Shown in pieces: positions 22,170 to 33,745 of a stretch of DNA of 64,000 nucleotides. Origin of the DNA: Pegoplata infirma (lineage: Eukaryota; Arthropoda; Insecta; Diptera; Anthomyiidae); assembly GCA_963921195.1 (NCBI GenBank), contig OY992536.1, positions 2,046,001-2,110,000 on the forward strand, written 5' to 3'. Positions within the stretch are counted from its first letter, which is position 1. Each line of letters begins with the position of its first letter. The notes below the pieces were generated by a model that saw nothing but the letters and a program-made list of their open reading frames with translations, had not been told where the DNA came from and did no database searches. The translations under genes were made by a program, and so were the position numbers.

Positions 22170-22991
22170 ACAAGTAAGAAAGATATAGTCGGTCAAGACC
22201 GACTATATGATACCCTACACCAGTGTTTTCTGGAAAATGGGTCCCAAGTCGAAACATGGACCGATTGTATCTGTCTTTTGTTAGATCTTTATTTAGTGCA
22301 GAAAACACACACAGATCAAATTTTAGTGGAATTGGTTTATTTTTTTTGTCAATAAACCAATTTAGCTGAATATCGGTCGAAATTTTTATATGGCGGACTA
22401 AGTCCAAAAATGGTGCAATTATATTCCGATTTGATTAGGTTACTGAAGTACACATTTAACACCTAAAAATAAAATTTTATCAAATATTTCCATTTTTATG
22501 AATTTTGAGGGAATTATGTGAATATCGGGAAGGTGGTTTGTATGGGGTCTACCAGAAGGACTAACCTGATTCCTTTGAAATTTGGAATGGTGATTTGTGC
22601 ATACAAAATTTGATTACCTGCTGAATTTAAAAGCGATATCTATTTTAATACGAATATTAGAGTTATTTGAGCCGAATCCAAAGGGGGCGTTTGTATGGGG
22701 GCTAGGTCTTAACATGGACCGATTCTCTAATTTCAATAGGCTTCGTTCTTGGGCCAAAAGATGCTTAAGTTTCAAATTTCAAGTCAATTGATGGAAAATT
22801 GCGACCTGTATCGTGCTTAAACCAATAGATGGACAGACGGACGGACGGACAGACATCGCTAAATCGCCTCAAAAAGTAATTCTGAGTGGATCGGTATGCT
22901 TGAAGGTAGGTCTAGGACCAATATTTCTTGTAGTTACAAACATCAGCACAAACTCATTATACCCTGTACCACAGAGTGGTGTAGGGTATAA
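22170..22991 (+). mobile_element. INE-1/DINE-like repeat, copy iv
   Basis: Starts CAAGTAAGAAAGATATAGTC with the perfect hairpin TAGTCGGTCAAGACCGACTA and GATACCCTACACC. It ends with TACCACAGAGTGGTGTAGGGTATAAAAA. Interior: GTATGGGGTCTACC, GACAGACGGACGGACGGACAG, GACATCGCTAAATCG. 5' and 3' structures are complete, so this is the best-preserved copy of a second subfamily. Non-coding; a 3' fragment of the same subfamily is at 62262-62375. Confidence 0.75.
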
Positions 22992-23819
22992 AAAATAACT
23001 TGCGATACATTATTTTTATTATTTTAGCATGCTGAATACCAATATCCAAAATTTTTAAAATCGGTCGAGCGGTTTTCGAGACATCGCCATTAAAAAAAAA
23101 TGGCAGTTTTTTCCCACGTTTAAGAAATTTTTTTAAAAATTTAAAAATTTCTTTACCTTCACCCTTTCTTAGAGCTTGATACAATCTTTTATTTAAGCCT
23201 AATTTGAGCCAAATCCGATCATTTTAACCCGTGGCTTCTATCGATCAAAGTTTATAGTTTTTTGTTAAAAGTTTCTTAAAAGCCAAAACTTCGATCGATG
23301 GGCGCCACGGATTTAAATGATTGTTGGCCCAAATTAAGTTTAAATGAAAGATTGTCTTAAGCTTTATGAAAGGGTCGACGCAAAGAAATTTTGAGATTTT
23401 TCTTATAAAATTTCTTGAACGTAGGAAAAAACGTAATTTTTTACAAATTTGAAATGGCGACATCTCGAAAACCAATCGAGTGATTTTAAAAGATATTTTA
23501 AAATCGCTGAAAGATATTTTTTTTAAATTTTATTTTTTACAATTTTTCAATAATCCAATTCTTTGATGCCCGGGCGCCACGGGTTAAATTTAATTCGATT
23601 GACCTCAAATTTGTACCACATAAGTTTTAGACCTAGGACAATAAAAATTTACCCGGACAGGAAAATCGAAAGTTGACAAAAAAATGTCAGTCTAATGTAC
23701 GAAAAAAAAATTGATTTACTATTTCTTAATTTCATAACTTTTTTAGATTTAATTGTCTGTTCACTTGAGGTTAACAAATGTGTGCACCATTAGGGGGCAC
23801 CAGTTTGGTGAAATTTTTG

Positions 23820-24361
23820 CACTCAAAAAAAACCTTGTAAAATTACAACAAAAGCTTGTAACTTTTTTTTTTGTTTGCTATCTCCTATTTGACAAAAATT
23901 CCTAGTAATTTTACAAGATTTTTACCAATAATTTTGTAATTTTTCAAGGTTTTTACCAATAAATTTGTAAATTTACAAATTTTTTGACACGATAAAATTT
24001 ACAAAAAGGTTTCGTAATTTTACTAGATTTTTTGCTACCTCTTATTTTACGAGCATTCCAACTAATTTTACAAGCTTTTTACAAAAAGTTTTGTAATTTT
24101 ACAAGCTTTTTACCAATAAAATTGTAAGTTTATAGTTTTTTGGCGCTACTAAAATTACAAGGAATTCTTGTGAATTTACTAGATTTTTTTTTTGTAAAAT
24201 TAACTTAAAAATTTGTAAAATTACAAAAAAAACAAAAAAATTGTAAAATTACAAAAAAAAATTTAAATTTCGATTTGTTAAAAAACAAGGAAAACTGTCA
24301 AATATTGGTAAAATGGGATTACGAGACTTTTCCTAGAAATTTGACAAAGTTTTTTATGTGT
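23820..24361. mobile_element. Degenerate CACTCA-ended element
   Basis: Begins CACTCAAAAAAAACCTTGTA and continues with repeated TTTTACAAGCTTTTTACCAATA blocks as at 16.4 and 20.1 kb. The right end TTTTTTATGTGTG is a poor inverse of the left. Non-coding. Confidence 0.45.
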
Positions 24362-25349
24362 GTGGGAACAAAAATTATAGTTTTTATTATTTGACAAAAC
24401 TTGGGGCTTTAATTTTTTCCTTAAATTTCTTAAACTAAATCTTGAATCTTGCATTTTGTTCGTCACCAAACCAAATAAGAGAAAACCGGACATGTTCTCG
24501 TTACTGTTGTTGTATTTGTTTTAAAATGTTGCTATTAAATGTTTACATGCACAATATATTTTTATATCAATGTTGTCAATTTTTGTATCTCAACCTTGTG
24601 GCTAAACATTCTGATTAGACTCCACATAATCAACATTCACAAGCAACATGTTGAAATCCACAAATTCACTTCAACATTATTCATTTTGTTACTCTCTCTG
24701 GCTCCACCAATAAGATTACCAACAAACATATTTTTCTCATTTCCATCAATAGAGGTCTCTAATAAAAATGTTGCCTGACAATCATTTAGTAGAGTTTAAA
24801 GTGTTTTATGATACACAACACACAACACTGACTAATAAAAACCAAACATGACTAATAAGAATGAGTTGGGGTCGTTTTCGTTCGAGCAAATGTCGTTAAC
24901 TTTAATTATTTTTTTTCTAGCTGTTTAATGATTTAATAACAATTTTTTTACTATCAACACCTGCAATTGATTTGTTGTTTGATAACAATATAACTCGTGT
25001 AATTATTGATAACACATGGTGAATATCGTTTTTAACTCACTTATCTTTATTATGGATTTTGGTCGTCGAGAATTTTTGATGAGAAATGGTTGAATGTTTT
25101 TTAATCATACCTAAATGTATTTACAATTTAAATTCAAGTTAAAATATTAATAGTCACTATTTTTGATCAATTGGTTTAAGTATAAATAATGTTTTCTACA
25201 AAATTTTATGTAGAAGGTAAAAGGCTAACATTAATGCAAGTCCAAAGGACGTCAAATTTTCAGCACCATTACACCTGCAAAAAAGAATAAATAGGTTAGA
25301 TTAAAATCGGTGAATTTAAATAATTGTTACTAAAAAAAATTTAGAAAAT
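24362..25349. other. No gene seen
   Basis: About 1 kb AT-rich, fewer repeats than the flanks. Several short ORFs, none with recognisable features. Confidence 0.4.
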
Positions 25350-25700
25350 CCCACCGAAATTTAGGTAAACCTTATAAAAATTTGTAAAACTCCAATTTAA
25401 GAAAATTTGTATTGAAAATCAGAAAAGTCCAATTAAAATTTAGAAGTCGTAATCAAAATTCGAAAAATCCCAACTGAAAATTTGGAATTCCCAATTGGAA
25501 TTTAAAATTTCAAGTTATATTTAATTCCCAATTGAAATTCCTAAAAACTTTAATTAAGAAAACCTTATCGAAACTGCGAAGGCCCCAATTGAAAATAAGA
25601 TGCCTAATTGGAATTAAGTGCAGGCCAAATTTAAAATTGTCAATTCAAATCAGAATTCTCCAGTGATATTCATAAAAATCGTATTGAAACTCATTCTCAA
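25350..25700. repeat. Degenerate CCCAATTGAAATT tandem repeat
   Basis: Irregular units of about 25-35 bp with CCCAATTGAAATT, GGAATTTAAAATT and AAAATTCGAAAAATCCC. Similar in style, though not in exact sequence, to the AATTCGAAGATT array at 43430-43690. Confidence 0.5.
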
Positions 25701-25849
25701 AATAAAAATTCTGTAAATTTTATATAATCTCAATTTGATACATATCACTGAGCGACAGAAAAAGATACCTGGGATGCGATACTTTTTTATCGGGGGATAC
25801 CTTTCCCTAGCGAATAATGTTTACAAATTCATATGTTAGAATACTTACG

Positions 25850-27150
25850 AATTAATAATAAAATTTGTACCTTTTATTTTTTGAGCCATGTCATAAAAAA
25901 GGGTTTTTTTAATCGCTTTGGTCCAACAGCAGGTCGATGAACTACATATGGCAAAAAAAGATTTCATTTATTAAACAAAATCATTCAAGAAAATTTGTGT
26001 ATTTCTGTGGTTGCATTTATTCTGAAAGGGGGACTTTTTCTCCCTTGTCCTATTTAGCCAGTTTACGAACTTTACTGGCCTACAGCCACAAGACATATTC
26101 GTGCCAAACTTCAGTAGTCTAGTAGTATGACGGACGGTCGGACAGACAGACATGGATTGCATGTCTTAGAATCAAACACTGATCAAAAATATACATACAG
26201 TGGGCGACAATACATTGGAAACTTTTTTATAGTAGATGAAATTTGTTAAAGACAAAGTTAACAATACTAAACGTTATAATTATCAAATAAGTATTATAAA
26301 AAAATTTTTGTAGGTAATTTATCAAGCCTTAATTTAAGCTTAATAGCGTCCAGATTGGAGAAATAATGAATGTGTTACGAGGGTCGAAGTGGAAAATGAA
26401 AAAAATTATAGACATTTTTCAGAACATTTTTAAAAAATATTTCGGAGTCAATTTTTTCCAAGTTAACACATTAGAAATTTAAAAAAAGTTCCAATAATTT
26501 TTATTCAGTTATCAAATAATTTTTCCAACAACCCAAACAAACAGTGGAATTTTTTAAGTACAGTAGCAAAAATCCACATTTTTTGACCTCCAATTCTTTT
26601 GACCACCAATTTTTTGTTAACAAAGAAAAATTAAAATTATCTTAATATATTCTATTGGTGGTCAAAAGAATTGGAGGTCAAAAATGTGGATTTTTGCTAC
26701 TGTACTTAAAAAATTCCACTGTTTGTTTGGGTTGTTGGAAAAATTATTTGATAACTGAATAAAAATTATTGGACCTTTTTTTTAATTTCTAATGTTTTTG
26801 CTTGGAAAAATTCGAATCGAAAATATTCTTTAAAAATGTTCTGAAAAATGTCTATAATTTTTTTCATTTTCCACATCGACCCTCGTAACACATTCATTAT
26901 TTTCCCAATCTGGACGCTATTAAGCTTAAATTAAAGCTTGATAAATTACCTACATAACATTTTTTTATAATACTTGTTCGATAATTATAACGTTTAGTAT
27001 TGTTAACTTTGTCTTTAACAAATTTCATCTAATATAAAAAAGTTTCCAATGTATTGTCGCCCACTGTATGTACTTAATGGGATCCTATACCCATTCATGG
27101 ATGTTTTTCACACGAAATAACAAATTGAGTATGGCCCCCATACCTTGTTG
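25850..27150 (+). mobile_element. INE-1/DINE-like repeat, copy v, split by a palindromic element
   Basis: Similar to copy i: a GAAAGGGGGACTTTTTCTCCC-type block, TTTAGCCAGTTTACGAACTT, CACAAGACATATTCGTGCC, then GGACGGTCGGACAGACAGAC and GTCTTAGAATCAAACACTG. After the insertion at 26198-27066 it resumes with TTAATGGGATCCTATACCC and ends near TTGTTGGAGGGTACAAAAG. The 5' end is not clear. Confidence 0.6.
26198..27066. mobile_element. Palindromic element, CAGTGGGCGAC ends, TA TSD
   Basis: Ends CAGTGGGCGACAATACATTG and its exact inverse, TA on both sides (26196-26197, 27067-27068). The two halves are inverted copies almost to the centre near 26640, where TTGACCTCCAATTCTTTTGA and its inverse face each other over a short spacer. 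869 bp, non-coding. TA duplication and CAGTGG ends fit a Tc1/mariner-type transposase. Confidence 0.8.
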
Positions 27151-27173
27151 GAGGGTACAAAAGTATTGTACAT

Positions 27174-28959
27174 TAGAGTGACTCAAAAAAAAAAGTTCAT
27201 GATGTACCCCCCTCAAAATTAACTTTGACATGTTTTATGAAGATTCCCAAAATATTTGGGCTCTAGCGATAATCTCCCGTGAGCTAAACCGCGTCAAAAA
27301 ATGGTCCAAAAAAGGTATTTTTCATGAATAAAAAATTTAGTAAATTTTTTTTTTCCAATGAATGACCAAATATAATAGATATTTAGGAATTCTTTGATTC
27401 TGCATTAAAACTTTTTAAAAATCTAACCACTGACTCGAGATAACGAGATGTTTATGTCAGTTTTTTGATGCTTTTCAATTCGATTTTATTGAAAACTTAA
27501 ATAACTTTGGTATTTTTTGTCCGATTTTAGCTTCTAATACATCGTTGGAATGGTGTTGATCACCGCTTGGGATTTTAGTCAAAAATTAACCCTTAACTGC
27601 ACTGTCTTTCTTTTTTATAAAATTTATTTCAACATCATTAAAAAAACATTTTATAACCACAAAAAGAATATCTTTGTGCAGGAAACACGTTTAATTAATA
27701 TATTTGGCCACAATTAATTTAACCCATGCATGATCAAAATATTTTGGCAAACATTTTTGAAAAAGTTTTTGCGGAAATTATTTAAAGCTAGTTGGAATAC
27801 TTTAAAAATTAAAATAAATAAGGTTTTTGTTCATCTAGACTTGCTTATTAATATCAAATAATTATTACGGGTCACACCTTCCCGGCCAATTTTTTTTTTT
27901 CGGAATTTGTATGTGCAAATTAATTTTTAAAATAAAATATAAACAAATGTTGTCTTAATCGAATATATTCGTGCAAAAAAACGCATCTAATATTTTAAAT
28001 AAGCAAATGTGTCAAAAAAATATCAATTATATTATTTTCTTAAGTATTACAACTGGACTTAAATTTTTTCCATATTTTTTTTTTAAATTGGTCATGAATG
28101 GGTTAAATAAAAAATATTAAGATCTTTTTATTATAGACGTTTTTTTGCACGAATATATGCAATTATGAGAAAATTGGTTTATATTTTATTTCTAAAATTT
28201 ATTTGCACATTCAAATTTCGAAAAAAAAAATTTGATCGGGAAAGTGTTACACGTAATAATTATTTGATATTAATAAGCACGTCTAGATAAACAAAAACCT
28301 TATTTATTGTATTTTTTAAAGTTTTACAATTAGCTTTCAATAATTTCCGCAAAAACTTTTTTAAAAATGTTTGCCAAAATATTTTGATCATGCATGGGTT
28401 AAATTAATTGTGGCCAAATATATTAATTAAACGTGTTTCCTGCACAAAGATATGCTTTTTGTGGATATATAATGGTTTTTAATGATGTCAAAGTAAATTT
28501 TATAAAAAAGTAAGACAGTGCAGTTAAGGGTTAATTTTTAACTAAAATCCCAAGCGGTGGTCAACACCATTCTAACGATGTATTAGAAGTGAAAATCGGA
28601 CAAAAAATACCAAAGTTATTCAAGTTTTCAGTAAAATCGAATTGAAAAGCATCAAAAAACTGACATAAACACCTCGTTATCTCGAGGCTGTGGTTAGATT
28701 TTTAAAATGTTTTAATGCAGAATAAAAGAATTCCTAAATATCTATTATATTTGGTCATTCATTGGACAAAAAAAAATTTACTGAATTTTTTATTCATGAA
28801 AAAGACCATTTTTGGACCCTTTTTTGACGCGGTTTAGCTCACGGGAGATTATCGCTAGAGCCCAAATATTTTGGGAATCTTCATAAAACATGTCAAAGTT
28901 AATTTTGAGGGGGGTACAACTTTAACTTTTTTTTTGCCCATATAAGGTGAGTCGGTCTA
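27174..28959. mobile_element. Fold-back element C, 1.8-kb palindrome, 8-bp TSD
   Basis: Left end TAGAGTGACTCAAAAAA and right end GGTGAGTCGGTCTA, flanked by a perfect 8-bp duplication TTGTACAT (27166-27173, 28960-28967). The arms (about 0.88 kb each) include GATAATCTCCCGTGAGC and its inverse and meet near 28050-28080. No coding capacity. Probably mobilised by a hAT-type transposase. Confidence 0.85.
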
Positions 28960-29345
28960 TTGTACATGCATCTATTCCAAAATCCTGTGTTTAATAATTC
29001 AGTAAATTTTTATCCGATTTTAAAAACAAAAGTTTTCTTAAAAATTTATGAATTGAACGGTTCCTAAATAAAAAAATGTATAAAAATATCTTTAAAGTTT
29101 AAAAATATAAATTTTTTCACATTTGACTTAATATTACTTAAATATCATCTTCGAAAGGTCTCAGATTCTCATTGGTGATTCTTCTTTCTAAAATCGTCAG
29201 GAAATTTAAAATCAGTTGATATTCAATAAAGTTACTGGCTTTAAACTGAAGGTTTTTGGATTTTTAGCAAATTTTATGGACAGAGTCTGGCTATACTCGA
29301 CAACAGCTACTAGAAACAAAGTATCGCATCCCAGGTATTTCTGTT

Positions 29346-30350
29346 TCATTATTTTTTGTTTCACTGTGTATTTAACAGTTTACTGCTTACAAAGGAAGAA
29401 GTACAGACAGTTCAACTTACACATAAATCAATCTTTTCTGCAATACGTTATGCGGTACACCGGACAATCGACAACAAATGGATGAGCGCTACTAGACAAG
29501 CGAGTACTCCGAACAAAAACCCAGGCTCTGGGGATAAGATCGCTTGTCACAGCAGAACACTAGCCATGGTAATATCGATAAAACAGTGTTACACAAACCA
29601 CATTCCGACGATGATGCAAAGAGTCAATAGATTTTTATACCCTACTGTCAGTGGTTAGTTTTGACGCCCTCCTTTGACCACAGTCCAGAAGCTTCAGAAT
29701 AGACTCTGAAGCCCCTTTCTAAATATGGGAGTTGTACTCCATCCTTTTTTCAATTTGAGAATATATCTGTAATTTAAAACTCGCTAATCAACAGAAAATG
29801 CAACAAAAGAAGCAGTACCAAATCAGCTGTTTCATATTTGTTATATCGCTCATTTACTTGTATAACGCCATAACTCAAAAAATGTGAATTTTTAGTTAAT
29901 AATGGCGAATTATTTGTTATATCATGCTTTATATTGTGCCAAAAATTCGAATTAATATCTTTTAAACTCACCGTTTGAGAAGGGAACACGCCATATTACA
30001 TTTTTAATGTACCGGCCTTTTTCAATGGAAAACCAGTTTCAATTGTAAACTTTAAACTCGATTTCTGCAAATAACTCAATTTGAGTTATATACAAGTAAA
30101 TGAGCGATATATACATGTGAACGATAACTGAAAGATGTAACATCTTAGGTAAAAATCTAAGGCATTTTGAATGTCAGTTAAGATCTTAATTGTTAATTGC
30201 TTACTTTACCTAAGAATTAACAATCCCCTTACTCATTTTAAAAACACGTTAATAGTTTTGACATATTTAAATGCAACCTATTAACTAACATCTTAAAAAC
30301 AGGCGCTAGACACGATTCAATATTTAAATATTTAAAACTTTCAATGTTAA
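29346..30350. other. Gene-poor stretch downstream of the lipocalin
   Basis: 29400-29700 is less AT-rich than its surroundings and holds an open plus frame (29356-29658, 100 codons). I recognise no domain in it and see no promoter or splice signals, so it is not called as a gene. It could be a decayed transposon or exon. If the lipocalin has a further 3' exon, it would lie here or beyond. Confidence 0.35.
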
Positions 30351-30354
30351 TTAC

Positions 30355-30986
30355 TTACTTTTCATCCTGTTGCACCCAAGTTATTTCCGACAAATCCAAG
30401 TTAAAATTCTCCGCTAATTGGTCAACCAGTTGTATTACAGTGTTATTTACAGTTTTGTCTCTGCTTAGCAATCGTACCATAGATATACCCGATGCTAGAC
30501 CCGAATAACCGCACACTACAGCATAGTCATTCATCGTTCCCATATATTTAAAATGAACATCTACAGAAGCAACTCCATCAGAATATAACAAATTAAAGGT
30601 GCCATTTTGAGCTTCATCCCAAGGGAATTTCAACGACTCCTCTGTAGGTTTCCATCCTTTGTTAACATTGTTCACATAATCCAATTCCAAGGTGAATTCA
30701 TTATTTACTTGCGAATCGGGCACAATTACTTTTAAGCATGCCGGCACTTCACTACTTGGTGCTCGTGCAATTTCGTACCAAATACCAGCTACCTAAAATT
30801 GTATTTCAATAAAGTCCTTGCAATCTAATAAAATTCCCAGATTCTTTTTTTAAATACCTGGCTTGGTATGACTTGTACAGCGGTAGCATTTTTAGAACAA
30901 GTCCAAGTTTGAGTATTCACGGTATAAAATTGTGTGATAAATAAAACGGTTGCGATTACAACATTTGAAATGCTTTGAATTCCCAT
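30355..30986 (-). CDS. Secreted lipocalin, apolipoprotein D/Lazarillo type, two exons
   Basis: Exon 1 is 30858-30986, exon 2 is 30355-30792, intron 30793-30857 (65 bp, GT-AG, phase 0); product 188 aa. The first in-frame ATG is at 30986; the frame upstream has no ATG and the predicted transcription start lies at about 31065-31070. Residues 1-26 form a hydrophobic signal peptide, so the protein is secreted. The lipocalin G-x-W motif is at 46-48 (GIWYEIARAP), split from exon 1 just before. A second motif, TMNDYAVV, is at 129-136 and the third-motif arginine is probably R150. N-glycosylation sequons are at N33, N106 and N159. Length fits the family (about 180-200 aa). The family binds small hydrophobic ligands; the ligand here is unknown. 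Cysteines are C30, C62 and C137 only, whereas ApoD-like proteins have four, and the stop codon overlaps a perfect GTAAGT donor, so a missing 3' exon is possible. No repeats interrupt it, and it is the only clear host gene in the window. Confidence 0.85.
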
Positions 30987-31092
30987 TTTTTTTAATTTAT
31001 TTTTTTTTTTAATTTCTATTTTTGTATTTATCACTATTGTAGCCTTTTCACTTGGTTTTTCGCAACTAATCGGCAATTTAGTTAATATTCTT

Positions 31093-31100
31093 CATATATA
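31093..31100 (-). promoter_or_regulatory. TATA box of the lipocalin gene
   Basis: TATATATG on the minus strand, about 110 bp upstream of the start codon. A start of transcription 25-30 bp downstream would fall at about 31065-31070, in GATTAGTTGCG, leaving an 80-bp leader. Position and sequence fit; no strong initiator is visible. Confidence 0.5.
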
Positions 31101-31509
31101 CTTTAATAACAGACACACAATTATAACAAATTGAAAAGGTTTTGTTATCTGGAAAATATAACTTATCAAAGAATTAAAACGTAATACACCTATTCCTCGA
31201 TGTTTAAAAAAAAACGATGAGAAAGTTGATAATAAAAAAAAAAAAATAAAGCTGTTGAACAAATTAAGAAAAATTCGAACAAATAATAGTTTTGGTTCCG
31301 TTGTTCAAGTATGTTTTTTAATTCTTTCTACTTAATAACAACTTATTTTTAATAATTTCAACCTAACCGAGAACGAATAACAATTACCGTCGTTATGTTT
31401 TAGCGAAACCGACCAAGAGTTCTTGTGAGAACCAAACCTACAACCCACATCTACAGGGGCCCCCTTAAAATATAAAAATAGATTTAGACCTTCTGAGATT
31501 GTTTCTCTT
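31101..31509. other. Upstream region of the lipocalin gene
   Basis: AT-rich, no repeat recognised until about 31510. The minus ORF at 31332-31565 runs into repeat sequence and is not supported. Regulatory sites for the lipocalin would be expected here but none can be named. Confidence 0.35.
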
Positions 31510-31836
31510 GTTGAAAACTGTGTTAGAGGCGTATACTTAATTTTATACTTACCTTTAAATAACAATCATACGCAAAGGTGCACAGCGGCTTAGATTTAAT
31601 AATTCGGCCAATCAGTAAGTACTGGACCGATTGAAATGAAATTCATACCGTTTATAGCTAACGTAATTTCGATTATAATTTAGGACGCTGGACATTTTAA
31701 TGCTTTAAAATCACCAAGAAAAGCAAGCCTTAACCTAAAAAACCCTTTGAGGGTTCTGATATGGAAAATGTCAACTTTCATTTGCTTTTGATCTCCTTGT
31801 ATTCCGATTTGGAAAGTTCGATTTTGTATCACTGTG
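31510..31836. mobile_element. CACAGTGC-family half element, copy 2
   Basis: AGAGGCGTATACTTAATTTT, then TTTAAATAACAATCATACGCA, TAATTCGGCCAATCAG and a terminal GATTTTGTATCACTGTG match the right part of the element at 10636-11060. The left arm is absent. Lies about 0.5 kb upstream of the lipocalin start codon. Confidence 0.6.
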
Positions 31837-31839
31837 TTA

Positions 31840-32388
31840 TCAGCTCTGTAATGGTTTTTTGCTATTGCCTAATTTCAAAATGTTTTAATTTTTTTTCCTC
31901 TGGTGCTTTTTTTTCACAATTCCGAAGACTTTGCTAAGTTTTTATCTGATTGCAGCTGAAATTCTTATATCAGCAGAAATTTAAGCTAGTTTCATCAGAA
32001 AATCCCATTTAAGCAAACTTAGTTTTGGAATCTCTATCGCATCACAGATAAATCTATGAAATTACTCTCTTCTTTAGATTCTCGAGCCAATTTAATTCGG
32101 AAAACCAATAAATTTAGCGTATGACAAAGACGTTGTTTTTTTATTTTTTTAGCAGAAATGTTAGGTTTCGATTATTTTTTGCTTTGTTCCTCTCTCAACC
32201 ACCTGTGCTAAAATTAGGGTTTTAAGTCGATTAATTCTTGTTCGATTATTTGGACAATTGTAGATTCTTTAGAAATTTAAAATTTGTAATTTTGATTAAA
32301 GGATTAATCGAATAATAATAATATATGGTTTTTCTTAAAAAAAAGTATGTTTTTTTTTTTTTAATTTTAATTCAAATAAACAAACCTA
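31840..32388. other. No gene seen
   Basis: AT-rich spacer without recognised repeats or genes. Confidence 0.4.
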
Positions 32389-33098
32389 CCCAGTTGGCAA
32401 CGTCCTCGAGCCATCCTCAGTGACGGAGCGGTGACATGTCAGAGTCACTGCTGACACCCACAAGACATCTCTATGTACTGGGTTGAGGACAGTTTCATAC
32501 AAATTTTCAAAATGTCCTCACTCAAAGTCAGCAGTGGTCGAGGCTGACCTTCTTGGGACATCTCACCTAAGACTTCTTTGGGGAAATGTCTGACCCAGAT
32601 CATGCGAAAATACAAAAAAATTTTGTATTTTCTTTAGTTTTTACTTTTATCCATTTTCCTTTATAAATTATCTTTCTCATATTTAGAAAAAACTTTTCGC
32701 CTTTTTAGTCCCAACTGGATTTGAACCTGCATTTATTAGTCCCACACCTAACTACTTGTTCCAAACTTTATTTTGAAAATTGTTTGTCTATTTATTGTTA
32801 CTTATTCTACTTATTAGATTTTGATTTTATTTTAAATAAATCGATAATATTGCCATCTTTTTTTGGAAATTGAAGAGTTGCCCAGATTTAAAATTCTAAT
32901 TTAATACTTATACTGCTATTCTGGAGACATTTCCTTTTAGACGTCTTAGAGGAATTGTTCACACTCTTAAAGCAAATATTCAGTGCTGATAATATTAGGG
33001 CATATCATCAAGCATTACCTATGATTTGTCAGAACCTGAAGACATTTCCTCAAGGAATCACTGTGGAAATTTCCTCAGTGACACATTTTCCAACTGGG
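32389..33098. mobile_element. CCCAGTTGG-ended DNA element
   Basis: CCCAGTTGGCAACGTCCTC at the left, and ACATTTTCCAACTGGG at the right. Both arms contain GTCCTCA, GTGACA and GACATTTCC-type repeats in both orientations. 710 bp, non-coding. Flanks are CTA and AAG, so the target duplication is unclear. It shares the initial CCCAG with the elements at 44212 and 45334. Confidence 0.6.
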
Positions 33099-33745
33099 AA
33101 GAGTATGTGACCGTTGGAATTAAAAACAAGGTATATTTTCTAGAGTCCTTCGGATTTTGCTGCTCCAGAAGCTTGGATTTGTTAAACGACCTAAAATAAG
33201 TACCTGATAAAATTTTGTGCCAAATCGGTTAAACCGAATAATTGAACACCCTAGCTTAAATGAGAGCTGCGATGTAAAATAAAATATTTCATACGCAGTA
33301 ACCCTAATTAAAATCTCACAATTATGTGGATTACACAAATCAATTTTCGTTTGTATAATTTTAATCAACCAATAACTGGTAAAGGTATGTTTACACCGTA
33401 CCAATGACAATGAGCCGTTTTATGAAAATGTTAGATTTTTTGTATAATCTTAATAATCATAAACGTTAATGCATTGCTCGCTTTTAGGATCATATTTTTA
33501 CAAAATGTCTGAAATTCTTCCACAGCAAAATATAACTATTTCATAAAAAATCATCGAAAATAAAACGACACAATTAGTGGTATGATGTAAACACACCTTA
33601 ATGGTTACTTTAATGATTCATATAAACGTTTTTTGTACGCTAGACCATAGATAAAAATTATCAGCACATTTTGAGTATTACAAAAATTGTTTGTAGACCA
33701 TTCATACAAGGGAGCTTTTTCTTGTGGCACACACCGATCTTTGTT
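33099..33745. other. No gene seen
   Basis: AT-rich; the 96-codon minus ORF at 33120-33410 has no recognisable domain and ordinary AT-biased composition, so it is not called. Confidence 0.35.

Larger units (their letters stand above)
20423..23700. repeat. Composite inverted-repeat element with three related arms
   Basis: A block with AAAATCGGTCGAACAGTTTTCGAG, TTTTTCCTACGTTCAAGAA and AGAGCTTGAAACAATCTTT at 20450-20650 recurs directly at 23040-23220 and inverted at 23275-23510. ATCATTTTAGCCCGTGG-type sequence follows. Outer sequences TTAGACTGGCATTTGTAC (about 20420) and TGTCAGTCTAATGTACG (about 23690) are inverted. It contains a CACTCA element and two INE-like copies. No coding sequence seen. 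Confidence 0.55.
25750..29345. repeat. Composite bounded by inverted ACCTGGGATGCGATACTTT
   Basis: ACCTGGGATGCGATACTTT near 25767-25787 recurs inverted near 29318-29337. Between them are an INE-like copy and two long palindromes, so the boundary repeats may be the ends of an older element that was invaded. The termini beyond the shared 19 bp are not defined. Confidence 0.4.

Noticed and set aside
29356..29658. 100-codon plus ORF as a host exon
   Set aside because: No domain, no splice or promoter signal, and an overlapping frame is also open; kept only as a note.
30987..31076. Longer lipocalin N terminus starting at 31076
   Set aside because: That codon is TTG; the first ATG is at 30986 and directly precedes a good signal peptide, and the predicted transcription start lies inside the extension.
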